Shown in pieces: positions 43,301-58,473 of a stretch of 64,000 bases of DNA (position 1 is the stretch's first letter; each line of letters opens with the position of its first letter). The notes beneath the pieces are model-generated. The model was not told where the DNA came from. It saw nothing but the letters and a program-made list of their open reading frames with translations, and did not search any database. The stretch comes from Gavia stellata (taxonomy: Eukaryota > Chordata > Aves > Gaviiformes > Gaviidae): contig NC_082598.1 in the NCBI RefSeq assembly GCF_030936135.1, forward strand, positions 13,892,687-13,956,686. The letters are read 5' to 3'. A program made the position numbers and the translations under genes.

Positions 43301-44357
43301 GAATACGGTCATGAATCATCAGGTGAGAACTGATCCATCCACATGTATTAGCTTCAGCTCAGTGGTGGCCTTGACATACCTCCATAGCTTGCAATAGAGA
43401 AATTCCTGCATTCTATAATGTGCTTCCTATGTCTTAGGTTCTCAGGGATTTGTTAGTTTAGGTATCCTGTTTGATGACCAGACAATAAATTGTGATCTCA
43501 GCACTGTAATTTCCGTTAAGTATTTACAGTTTTTTCATCGTTCCCTTTTGTATTTTAGATGTGTCATGGTAAAGGAGAGGTACATGAGGAATTTGAGGAT
43601 GGTCAGTCAAGTAACTAAATGAATATTTGTGGAGTGTCCCTTCACGTGGGAACAGTAGCATGGGAGAAAACATGAAAATGCATATATGACAAGCTGATAT
43701 TGGAGAGAAGACGTAGCAGTCTAGTATTAGATAAGGGATGAATGGACTCCAGTTAGGCTGTGAATGTCTTTTGACAGTGAGAGTGATTTTTTTTGTTGTT
43801 GTTGAATGTATTAAAAAGAAAAACAGCTTAGAGAATCCAGAGGTGAGAGTTTTGTGAAAAGAGCATCATTAACAGCAGCGTTTCCATTGGATGGTGAGTG
43901 GGCAGGACTGCGTTTAAGGTCAGAAAGAAGAATGCTGCGATGACTAAGACATGATACGAGAACTCAGGTACAAGTCTACCTGTGTGTATGGATTTTAGAG
44001 TTGATAGGCAAAAAAGAGTCTTTAGGTGTAATCAAATTGCACCTGGGAGAGAACAGAATTAAAGATGACAACTATTTTATGTATGTAAGTGGTGAGTAGT
44101 TTGGGAATGGCTCCCTAGTGATGTAAAACAGACATTAAAAAGCATGAAAAAGAAAAGAATGCTATGCATGGTAAAGTAACAAATTCTGGATGCTGTTTGG
44201 TGAATGAACATTGTAGTAATAGAATACAGGATTAAACCTTTAAACTTGAGAGGTCATGAGGGGACCGCTGATGGTTATCTCACTTAATATCATAAAAGCC
44301 AATGATATTCGGCTTGTCTACAGTAGTCATAAATGACAATTGGAAAATATCTCAAAA

Positions 44358-44475
44358 TGTGAGTGTGTATATGTATGTGTGTATATATATACCTGTATAT
44401 GTACACTGTGTGTGTTTGTGTATGTACATATATACACGATTATGTATACATATCACATATATATAGAGAGAGACA
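44358..44475. repeat. TG/TA-rich compound microsatellite
   Basis: Alternating purine-pyrimidine runs (GTGTGTATATGTATGTGTG, TATATATATAC, TGTGTGTGTTTGTG, ACATATATACAC) end in ATATATAGAGAGAGA. Such tracts can adopt Z-DNA or cruciform conformations and are often length-polymorphic. Confidence 0.85.
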
Positions 44476-46439
44476 AAAACATTTATTGGAAAAGCAAACT
44501 TACATAGGTGGAAAAGTTGATGACCTTTAAGCATACAGCTTCTTAACCTGCTGAAGTGCTTCTGTACCTGAAAGCTTGTTTGTTTCCAACTCTGCCACTT
44601 GGTCTAATGAAAAATATTCCTTCTCTTTTAGACTATGTGGATTCCTAGACAATTTTGGCTATGACAGTGTTGCTTCCACAACATGTATTTGATCAAAATA
44701 GCAAGCAGCAGGGAACCCAGAATAATCTATTTTGATTTTCATTTACCTAATGGAAGATACTCCTTTCCCCACTAAAATAAAGACCGTAATACATGGTCTA
44801 ATTACATACGGCTGTTTTCCTTTATGCTGCCAACTTTTTTTCTTTGTGTAACAAAATGTTCCAAGAATTCAAGAAAAGAGTAGTTCTCCAGTGGTACCGA
44901 ACTGGCGTGGAGACTTTGTGTGAACTTTTACAACTATTAGAATACATAAAACTAAGCTAAGCTAGTGTCTTTTGGGAGTGGTTGACTTTTCTTCTCTAAC
45001 TGTCAGCTTATGTTCAGTTTAAACCTAAAGCATATGTCTCCTTTTCCTAGTCTTGTACCTACTCTTTCTTTGCCTGCCTATCCCTTGACCTGCCATCTCT
45101 CCCACGTGGAACTGAGGGATGTTGCATCCCTGTAAAGTATTTCTCTTCCTTTTTTTTCCCTCTCTGGAGTAATTTGTACTCTCTGTTAAGAAAGCAGACA
45201 GGGAAGATGAACGTGTTTGCTCTGTAGCATGCAGGTTTGAAGAAAGATGGTAAATCTTTGGGTCAAGCATTGGGGTAAATTTAAGAAAATTGAGGCATTG
45301 ACTGGGCTGATGCAGTTACATTGGAGAAATCAAGGTGTAACGGTCCCCTTGAGGAAAGGAGAATTGTATTGTGCCCTGGGCTTCTGAAACAGCACTTAAG
45401 GTAGAGGCATTACAGCTGCAGTTCTATTCATCTTTATCAGTTTCTAATAAGTTAGTTGCTTAGAAATTCTTCTTTCTGCTAGTTTGTGCTTATAAAAAAA
45501 TAAGTGCTATTGCAATGCTCTGTGTATTTGTGTGTGCGCATGTGCACATGTTTACATGAGTAAGAGATTCTCTAGTGCCTACCTGTAACTTAAAATATAA
45601 GCCCAAAACAAAAAAGGATGTGCAGCCATTGCTATTATATTGCTATTTTCAATTATTATCAGTGTCTCAAAGAATTTTCTATTTGACTGAAACATGGTGT
45701 GTTTCTTTTTCCTGAAACTTTCATCACATGTAGATTTTATGGTAGAAAAAACAGTAGTAGGAAGAGCAGAGGGGAATTCTGCCTTCTTTCCTGCTATCCC
45801 CTATCCCCAACCCCAAAGCCATGCTCTTTCATGGCATTTCTTTCTAATGTGTGTAAGCTTGTGTGCTTTGATCTATGGAAGTTTGTGCGAAGGGTGACAT
45901 GGGCATTTCACTAGTCACATCTGTTTCAAACAATCTGTACTGCTGCAGTTCAGCAAGTAGCAGTCGGTACTGAGATTGCTGCTTTCTTTTTTCCTCCAAC
46001 TTAAACACCTATGTCATTCCAGTTACCGATTAAGTTGTGAGAATATGAAAAGTACGAAATGTGCTACTAATTGGGTAACTAAAATCAAGGCTGTCTATGT
46101 AACCTCGGTTCTTCCTTGTTAAATATATGCCTTGCATGGCCAAATTTATCTCTCAATTACATAAATGTTCAGTGTGAACACCTGTGTAATTTAAAGTGAA
46201 ACTTTGTCCACAGTATTTAGTTACATGACATTTTTTCCTCCCAAGGAGTCCCTGATAGATCAGTGTGCATGACACATAGCATTCAGTAAATGAGGCAGCT
46301 GCTTAATTTTTGTCATTGCTGTTCACTGCACAGTCCCTCTGAAACCCTGCATGTTGCAAATTCTTCCATTAATAAAACCTGCATTCTTTTCCTGCAAGTC
46401 CTTTCTGGCATGCTTGAAAGTCTCACAAATCTGAATTAA

Positions 46440-46560
46440 CATACTGGGACGTATTATACCTATTTACTGAATGAGGAATTGAGACCCAGAGACCTTCCTA
46501 AATCAGGAAACAAATCTCTGTCAGAACCAATCTCCATCGGTTCCAGTTGGAACTTAAAAG
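46440..46560 (-). repeat. MIR-like ancient SINE remnant (antisense)
   Basis: TATACCTATTTACTGAATGA, GGAATTGAGACCCAGAGA and CCTTCCTAAATCAGG match in order the antisense MIR string 'cccattttacagatgaggaaactgaggcacagagaggttaagtgacttgcc'. It is short and diverged, so this is a moderate call. Confidence 0.45.
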
Positions 46561-47790
46561 TAGTGTAGACCAGCTTATTCACTTCAAATCTGACCTTTTT
46601 ATCTTCAACCATGACTTGACTTGGTTCAGCCAGGCCATCTCCTGCCACTCAAGTTCTGTACACAAATTTCACGTGCTTTGTAGACTGTGAAAGGAGTAAG
46701 GCAAGAATCCTGAAGAAGGAAATTGTATCTGATCATGTAATCTGATTGTGTTTAGCCTGTACATCACTCAGACTTAACTATAAGTTACTTCTAACATTTC
46801 CTTTTTTTTCTTTTTTTTTTTTTGGTGTAACTTGACATAAAGGACTTCTAATGTAGGGCTATAATGAACAACAAATGTATGATTTAACACGTTCATGATT
46901 TTATTTTCTTTTTTCAAATAAGACTATAGTAGTCTTATTTCCAAACTTCCATGGGTTTATGCTGGCCAAGAAAACAGTTTAGTAAACTGAAGAAGATACA
47001 GCACAGTTGCAATAAATATATTGTTAATGGTTAACATTCTTGTTAAGAAATCTGTTTCTATAGTAACTGCTGCAGATTGTCACTTCCTCTAGCATTTGGA
47101 ATAGTACCAAAGTGAATTCAACACTGATGCTGTGAGGGACAAATCCTGTGAGAGCTGCAATAGATCACTGCTAGCAGTATACTTTATTTGGTATCGAGAT
47201 GTATGGACAACACAGTTCAGTAACCATAGATGGTGTTTAAGAATTATTTCTTCCTACCCTTTATTCTAATGCTCTGTGTTCGCTTGCTTTTTTTCCTTTT
47301 ATACAAAGACTAGTCGTCATTTGAATCTTATAGCAAGGCCACATAAAATACATAGGTATGCTTAAGATTTTAAGTTTAAATGTGTGTGCGTGCATATGCT
47401 ACTAATTTTTAAATGTCTGTGAAGAGATTCACCACGTGTGATTTTCACTAATAAAGAGGGAGTCAACATGGGGCAAATGTGTATGGCTCAAGCTTTAAAA
47501 CAAAGCCCAGGTGAGTTTTAAAGGTTGTATTTGTCTTATCTTGTACTAGCCCTGTGTTTCTTCTCTGAAGCATAGCGAAGGGAGTTTTCTTCTGCTTGTA
47601 GAAGTGTGTATCCTCAGATGAAGTGGATGGATTCAGTGTCTATCTGTTCTGTTTCAGTGTATGTTTGTATCTATTTTTGTCTTTTGAGTTGAGACTGCAC
47701 TGAGCGGACTCATGATCAAGTGAAGGCTAGAACTTTAAGGGGAGGGGAAAAGGCTTCAGAGGAGATATATCTTCTTTTTAGCAACCATAG

Positions 47791-51218
<3,428 letters not shown>

Positions 51219-51365
51219 CTGAAACGTTCTCGGGAGACAGAAAGTCAGCTAAAGCCTTTGGTAGAAAAAAATAAGAGGATGAGCAAAAAAAATGATGATA
51301 TGTTGCAATGTATACAGAGAATGGAAGAGAAAATAAAAAATCTGTCAAGGGAAAATGTAGAATTG
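51219..51365 (+). CDS. JAKMIP1: JAKMIP1 coding exon 5 (residues 319-367)
   Basis: Forty-nine codons from LKRSRETESQLKPLVEKNKR to KIKNLSRENVEL. It continues the coiled coil and completes the ~365-residue region reported in the family to associate with microtubules. It is lysine-rich with regularly spaced leucine, isoleucine and methionine (MSKKNDDMLQCIQRMEEKIK). The acceptor TTTGCAG ends at 51218 and the donor TTG|GTAAGT starts at 51366, phase 0. Confidence 0.96.
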
Positions 51366-51944
51366 GTAAGTAATGATCTCTGACATCATGTTATAAGAAC
51401 ACATTGCACGCCGTTACTTTTGAGATGGAAGTGCTTGTCAGGCTTTTAGTCTAATACAGACATTTCAGAGTTTTAAATTCAGCCAATGCAACTGAATATT
51501 CATACTCTAAATTCAGAGTGGCATGTGCTTTGTGTTGTATCAATTCACGCTGATTAAGGAAAGGGATCACAGATAAAATATGTTTGGGGGCTATAAAAGT
51601 GTGTGATTAAAAATCAGCTTCAATAAATGCTGCTTTTATGATTAGAAGTCAGAACTGAATATGAGTACATGTGCCAAAGGCTCTACTATTTTAGACCATT
51701 GAGTTCACTTGTCTGCTAATTTTGTCTCAAACTATGTTCTTTGATTCTGTTTTAAAATATCTTATGTGAGATATTAACACATACAGAATGTATAATTTTT
51801 TTTTTGTTGAAAGAGGCCTCATGTTGTAGTGGAGTATGCACTGATGAGTCCAAAGAATTCTTGATTACTACATCATACATGAGAATTTTCCTCCTGTTCT
51901 TTATGTTTAAGGTTTTTTTTTCAATTATATTTTAATTTTTGTAG
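51366..51944 (+). other. JAKMIP1: JAKMIP1 intron between coding exons 5 and 6 (579 bp)
   Basis: Short AT-rich intron with a strong donor (GTAAGT) and a T-rich acceptor (TTTTAATTTTTGTAG). Nothing else is seen. Confidence 0.92.
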
Positions 51945-52085
51945 AAAGAGAAGTTATCTGCACAACCAGCGCTGAAGAGGCACACATCTTTGAATGATCT
52001 CAGCAGCACACGGGAGGAACAAGAAATTGAATTCCTTAGACTGCAAGTCAAAGAACAGCAGCATGTTATTGATGATCTCACAGTG
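51945..52085 (+). CDS. JAKMIP1: JAKMIP1 coding exon 6 (residues 368-414)
   Basis: Forty-seven codons from KEKLSAQPALKRHTSLNDLS to QQHVIDDLTV. A short non-helical stretch carries the basic motif KRHTS, placing a serine at residue 382, where human JAKMIP1 has a reported phosphoserine (recalled, not looked up); the basic residues ahead of it suit a PKA or related kinase. A helical segment rich in E and Q follows (EEQEIEFLRLQVKEQQ). This begins the region that in mammals contacts GABA-B receptor R1 and TYK2. The donor is GTG|GTAATG at 52086. Confidence 0.95.
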
Positions 52086-55000
52086 GTAATGCTTATGACT
52101 GGTATACACACGTGCATGCACACACATCTATAGGCAAGCGAAAGATTTGAGAGCAGTATTTTAACTCCAGTTATTGTAGTGATACAGAAATAGTTCTTTG
52201 GCATTGAAGGGTTCTTGTTACTTCTCAGGTAGTGAACAAATTTCTTTGGAATGTGTATGAATCTCTGTATTATAAAATATTTACCTATTATGAGCTGCTT
52301 GTTAAAAGAAGTGTATCAGTCCATCCACCTTACTTACAAAATTGGCTGTCAACAACTGAGGAACTTGGAGAAAAGGACATGTTTCAAAACTTAACAACTG
52401 AAACATGTTGGATGTAGACCCTGGTGCAAACCCAACCACTCCCCTGATCTAGAAGTTCTCCTAACAGAAAGGAACATGCAGGATGGTATTCATTTCACCT
52501 ATCTAAGCATCTCCAACTGAGCTGGCCACCCTAGCTGTCTTTATAACAAATGGAGAGAAATATGCATGATTCATCCAAATGAAGGTAGCAGCGAGTTTAA
52601 GATTGGAATTGCACAGCTGCTACCCTCTGACTGTGAAGACCACTTAAGATGATGCTCATAGATGTTTGCCCTGGTTGATCAGGACTCTTTTGCGTTGTGT
52701 TAGAGTTGTCTAGTGCTATTTAGTGCAACATATGATACACTCTTCTGGTGCTGGCAGGAATGAAATATCATCTCTGAGAGGCCCCTGCCCTCCTGGAGCA
52801 GAATCTGGAACTCAGGCAGACTATTCTAGAGTGTCTCAAATGGCACTACTGACTGCTACGAAATGATAAAACGAATTTAAGATCATTCTGTCTAAATGAA
52901 AAATTAGACAATTGGATACAACACTGAAAATAAACATAGAAGATCCAAAAAGAAAAACCAACAAGATGTGTTATTGCTCTGTCTGGAACATTGTCTCCAT
53001 TCTTGGCAGTTCCTCTGAGGTTTTGACCCAGGATTTCTCTCTGTAATCAGTGCCAAAGATTGATGTCTGCATGCATTCTCCAGTGTCACAGTGTTATAAG
53101 CAGTAGAGTGTTACTCAGACACTATGATGTAGGGTCTGATTCACAGAGCAATGCTGCTTTACTTTCCAAATACAACTGTACAGGCAGGGTCTATGTAATG
53201 ATATTAAATTCTCAGTATATGGCAGATATAACCTCACTTATACTTCAGTGTAAAGTGGGTATGAAAGGTCTCTCTTTTTACTGTCTCAGTCAGTAATCTG
53301 AGGAAATATGTTGTATCCTGACTTTGGTCAACTAGTATTTACTTGTGTTTAGTGTGAAAGTAAAATAAATAAATATTTAAAAATATGGTTTCATTTTTGC
53401 TTTGTTTCCTATTTACAGATACTTTTTCACTGTCAGAAATAAGTTAAATTGTTAACTAGGATACTGCTTTGGTTGGCAGTACAAACTAATTGATGCTTTG
53501 TCTTCGATATGAATCCAGTGGAACTCTGCACTTCCATTGTGCTTTTCAGCTGTCTTTTCTGGCTAAAACCACACCTCTGCAGAATACAAATGTATCATAA
53601 TTATCAAGAATGACCCACATGTCACATACCTGATTAATACAAAAGTCATCAGCTTATCTCCAGCTGAGACCAATATGATACACAGAAATAAGAATGATAG
53701 TCTTACACAATAGGGTTGTCCGAATTGATTAGTATTGTCATTTGTAGGGCATCTTTGAGGCTGTTGAAGCCATATAACTTGAGTTCTCCCACAACAGTGG
53801 TTTTCTGGTCAGTTCTTAAAAGGAAAGCTGTCAAAATAAACTCAGATGATTGCAAAAGATGCTAGTGATTCACCAAATGGTGTTTTTTAATTGGCATTAT
53901 TATTGTTCTGGTAGCTTGATGTCTCAAGACAGTAAATTAAGCAGTCTTCTTACAAACAAGATTAGAAACAGGAAGGAGTGGGGGATTTTCAAAGTGTTTG
54001 TTCATTCTGCACTGTAGTGAGAGGAAAGGAAAGACAGAGGGAGAAGACTAACCAGTTTTTCCAACTGTCTGGACACATGCCTGGGATGCAGGACAGCCAG
54101 ATTAAAGCAGGGACTATGTCTTAACCAGGTACCTGAGGAGGGAGCATTGTTCTTCAACACTGTCTAAAATTCAACTTTGTGTTTTCAGCCTGAGCTTAAT
54201 ATATTAATGGTTCTGCAGCTTGAAATACCTGCTCCATTCTACCTTGGCAGTCATTACTTCTCCTTATTCTGAAAACCACATATATTAAAGTTGCTATATA
54301 ATTTATTGTGCTTTTCTGAATTATTTCGTATTTTCCAAAACTTTGTTCTGGAACAATGTGCTGATAAAGATGAGTATTTTAATTGTGATTTCCGCTGGGA
54401 ACTTCCTATTTGTCCAGTTTCTGAACTGAATATAAAGCAAATAACTCTGAATAGAATAATACCATGCAGTGAGCAATAACTGCTAGAGAAGCACTTGGAA
54501 GTGCTATCATTCTTTTAAAAACAGAGGTGTTGCAAACAAAGATGCAGAGCTAAGGAAAGAGTCAGGAAAAAGGCAAGGAGACAGATCACCTACTTCCTGT
54601 GTTGTTCTTTTGCTTGTCCTCTCCTTTGCATTTTTTACCTTCTCTTTCTCCTCTTCTCCTTTGGAATTCAAGGCAGTATTCTTGGGCTTGAATGTTCATA
54701 AATGCTGCATTTTTACAGTTATAACCTCCTCATATTATAATATAGTTAATTATGATCTTGTTCCAAGGTCATGGTAGAAAAAAAGACCCTGACTAAGTTG
54801 ACACTGACTAAGTGAGAGTGCCTTTGAATTTGAGGCTTTCGCCCTAGAAGGATAAGTCATATGTAACACTGTATCTGCATATGCATGGTTGTACATCAGA
54901 CTATGCCTGGTATAATGACTTGTAATTACTAAGGCTGGACTCATTTTTGGCTACTGACCTGCTTCTTCAGGATGGTTGAACATTGGAGTGAGAATGTGAA

Positions 55001-55313
55001 TTCTGTTTCTATAGCAAGCTTCTCGGTAAAAGAGTCAAGAGAACTGTCAGAAATCTGTACCCAGTATTTAACAAAGCCTTTTCTTGCCAACTTCCCATCA
55101 AGTGTGTAAAGTATATGGCTGAAGGTTTGTTTGTTAAAGGAATAAATCTGCAGTAAAGCGTGATGTTATACCAACGTGGGGTTATTCAAAAGGATAAAGG
55201 CATTGTCTTTGAGTTAGCTTTAAGAAAAATTTGAATGATAGTTCCTTGTGCTAGATATATCTAAATACATATTTTAAAAGAAACCCATACCAAAATGTTC
55301 TCTTTCCTTCTAG
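52086..55313 (+). other. JAKMIP1: JAKMIP1 intron between coding exons 6 and 7 (3.2 kb)
   Basis: Ordinary AT-rich intron with a pyrimidine-rich acceptor (TCTCTTTCCTTCTAG). I see no mobile element or coding sequence in it. Confidence 0.9.
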
Positions 55314-55373
55314 GAAAGGGAACGGTTATTACGGTCTAAAAAACAGAAGAGGAAAAGTCTGAAGCCTCCAAAG
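55314..55373 (+). CDS. JAKMIP1: JAKMIP1 coding exon 7 (residues 415-434), basic 20-residue exon
   Basis: This 60-nt exon encodes ERERLLRSKKQKRKSLKPPK. Eleven of the 20 residues are Lys or Arg, giving a strongly basic patch that breaks the coiled coil and resembles a nuclear-localisation or microtubule-contacting motif; neither role is shown by the sequence alone. The equivalent human segment is also basic with KSLKPPK. The acceptor is TTCTAG at 55313 and the donor AAG|GTAAGC at 55374, phase 0, so skipping it would keep the frame. Confidence 0.95.
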
Positions 55374-55945
55374 GTAAGCAAACTTTTGGTTTTCCATGCA
55401 TTTTCGTTGTTGTGAACGGTGCTTGTTTCAAGTACTGCCTGAAATTAGAGGTCTACTTAAACTAATGGTAAAATTTCATTTAATTCTCCTATTTTTTCTA
55501 ATAAGTGCTTATTAACTTAGGATAATTCAGGAGCTGCGAGTTTTGTTCTACACACAAGTGTTGTTCTGGTTTTCATTTTAAATAAACAATATAATTACAC
55601 TTCTAGCCATTGTGATCTAAATATTCAAGTGGCTTGAGGTCTAAATGATATGATGACTCGAAACAACTACCATTTCAAAGGACAAATGCTCGGTCCTTTT
55701 TAAAGAAAATACACTCTTTAAACTACTCGTACCAAGTTACTTCTTAATTGCAATTGAAAACTTTAAATCATGCTATGGATGTTATTGAAATGATATTTCT
55801 GTATGTGATATATAGTTATAGGATTCTAACTATTTTTCTCTAGTAACTATTTTGCTCTAGAACACAAAGTAAAAGAGAAGAATTTAGATTTTAGAAACAG
55901 AAAAGTTTTGCTTCAGAGTGTACCTTTACTGTTTGTTGTAACATG

Positions 55946-55983
55946 TGCTTAAAGTAATTAGTTTTGCTTAAAGTAATTAGTTT
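55946..55983. repeat. 19-bp perfect tandem duplication
   Basis: TGCTTAAAGTAATTAGTTT occurs twice head to tail (55946-55964 and 55965-55983) without mismatch, suggesting a recent slippage event. Confidence 0.9.
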
Positions 55984-58448
55984 TTTGTGAGGTTGAACAT
56001 TAGCAGCCTGAAGCGTGTGAGTGGAGGAGAATGCGGTAAGAGGGAAAAAATGGAAGTGAAGAGTAGAGAGATGATTATCATCTATATTGTAGCTTAAGAA
56101 ACATTCTGTCATAAACAGGTGCTTGTTGTCAGTGTGTTCTGCATAGTATATTCCTGGTGACCTCCAGGTGGTGCTTTTTTATTGCTCTGCATTCTGTAAT
56201 ACCTGTATTCTGAAAGATTTATCCTTTGGGATTCCCTGTTTCAGTGGTAATTTCTTCAAATTATGCTTCGAATAATGAATGATCTGTCTTTTACATGTGA
56301 AGAAAGAAAAATTCAGAAGTAACAATAAACCTCGCATACTTTTTTCTGTTATGTAATGGAAGGCTGATAGACACCAAATATATTTACAGTAAACCTGAAC
56401 CATTCTTTCTTGGTGCAGTATACTGGGAAGTTTGTGTGTTGAGAGCGAGTTTAAAAACAGGATATAAAATAATATATATATGTAACTAATACTGTAATTT
56501 TTATAGTCCTCTCTAATTATTAGCCCTTATCCAATTTTAAATTAATTGTGAAAGATCTTTTGCTAAATTGTAAAGTTCCTAATGAAACAAAACTAGTTAA
56601 TTTAATTTTTTAGGAGTTGATAACTAGTGAGGCTAATTTCTATAGGCTGAAAACTTCCATAATTATTCATTTATGTCTTAAAAATGTTCTGTATTAATAG
56701 AACTTCAGCTGACCTAGGCTCTGTACCCTTTCCTTTTACCTATTTTCTCTTGAGAAAGCTACTGCTTTTGTAGTACCTTCTTCTTGTTTTCCTTATTGAC
56801 TAAAGCAAGAGTTAAACAACATGAGGGTTGGAGAAAATGTGCATGATACCATTAAAAATTTGTGGCAGTGCTATTCTTCATGTGGTAACAGTACTATAAT
56901 TGGGCGAGTTCTGCAGAGATTACTGCAAGAATTATGTGCATATGAGCAGCACAGTTAGGGGTTTCCTTCTTATTTATGATATGATAGATACACCAGAAAG
57001 AACAAATAATCAGTAGCAGACATAACTCACACTAGTTATTCCATCCCCTGTCCGTTAGCTCTTTGGTGCCCATATGAAATTGGCCGTTTGAAATTTCTCC
57101 TCAAAGGAAAAGCAGGACTATAAAACAAAAACAAGTGAAAAAGAGAAAGTTGTGAGAGAAGAGTGAATGGGATTATATATACAGTACCAGTTACACTATA
57201 TATACTATACTAGTTATTCTATAACTATACATATAGTTTCTAAATGAGATAATTCCTTAAGGAAGGAAAGAAGTAATCAATAATATATTTATTAGTGTCC
57301 TGTTACCTGTCATCGTATAAATCTGTAGGCTATTAACATGTATATGCAGTGTTGACTTGGACTTTAAACACTATTGATGTTTGCTTCTATAAATCCAATC
57401 CTGGCATACAGGCTTGCTTCCTTCCAGGTCACCTGTGTGGTCCTGTGTTGATCAAAATCCTGAAAGGAAGCTGTGTTTCCCACCGTTTTCCAGCAGTTTT
57501 TTATTTAAACAATCGATGTAGAATGGGCTGCTTACCCAGATGAACATGAAAATGGTAGAATTCATCTAACCAAGCATTGCAAATTATTGGTTAGATGTCA
57601 TTAACAGAGGTGAGATATAGACATCTCACTCTGAACAAAGTGGTAACATTAAGTAGTGACTGTTCTCCTCTGGAAGTAGATATCTAAATAGGCCATATGA
57701 GTTTTGTCCTAAAATGGCCTCTTTGTCCCCATGGACTATAAAAGCAGTCTAAGATGAGTTGCTTTATGTACAGACGTGTACAGCGCAAGTGTATTTCTGT
57801 CTACGATCTGTGCAAGATTTTTATATCATGGAGGTGATAGCCTATATATAATAGTAGAAGAAATTATGGGTGTATCTGTCCTAACCAACCACTCAGAAGG
57901 AGAAATGACTGATATAAATCTTTGACTTTGCTTTTCTAAGATTTATTAAATGTAAAATTAGCATTAACACAGTGAATTATCAAGTTTGGCTTTTGGAGTT
58001 GGACCTACTTCCAGCTGTGTCCTACTTCCCCTGACAAAGTGAAAAAGGAAATAACTGATGAGAATTAGATTTCATCAATGTGGTTAGATAAGGTCAGACT
58101 AGAAGGTAGAGAAAAGTTCCTTTTTTGTTGTAATAAACAGGAACTTGGTGCACAGGGTGAAGACTTGCACTCATCCCCTGTTGCAGCTTCTCCTAAACAG
58201 GTACTTTTACACTCCAGATGCCTTAATTTTCGAGGTACTCTGACTGGAGAGTGTCTGTGTTGGTTTTCTAATATGAGTATTTTCCTGACAGTGATTCCTG
58301 TTAGCTGGAACAGAATCCATGGCATGCCTTTCTCCATCTCTAAGACAGCTTGTGTGAAGGATCTGTCAGGCTAGTCCAGGCACCTTTGTAGCCTGATTGG
58401 GTCTAAATAACATCAGTTCAGCTGAGAAGCTTTTGAAAATACCAAGGT

Positions 58449-58473
58449 ATTTGTTTGTTTGTTTGTTTGTTTG
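58449..58473. repeat. (TTTG)n simple repeat
   Basis: Six copies of a TTTG unit, followed by a G run and T8-9. Confidence 0.88.

Noticed and set aside
43559..43579. Possible 21-nt microexon (MCHGKGE)
   Set aside because: It has a fair acceptor and an in-frame length, but an internal GGTAAA and a weak GTACAT donor, and no similarity to the gene; such matches are expected by chance in a 13 kb intron.
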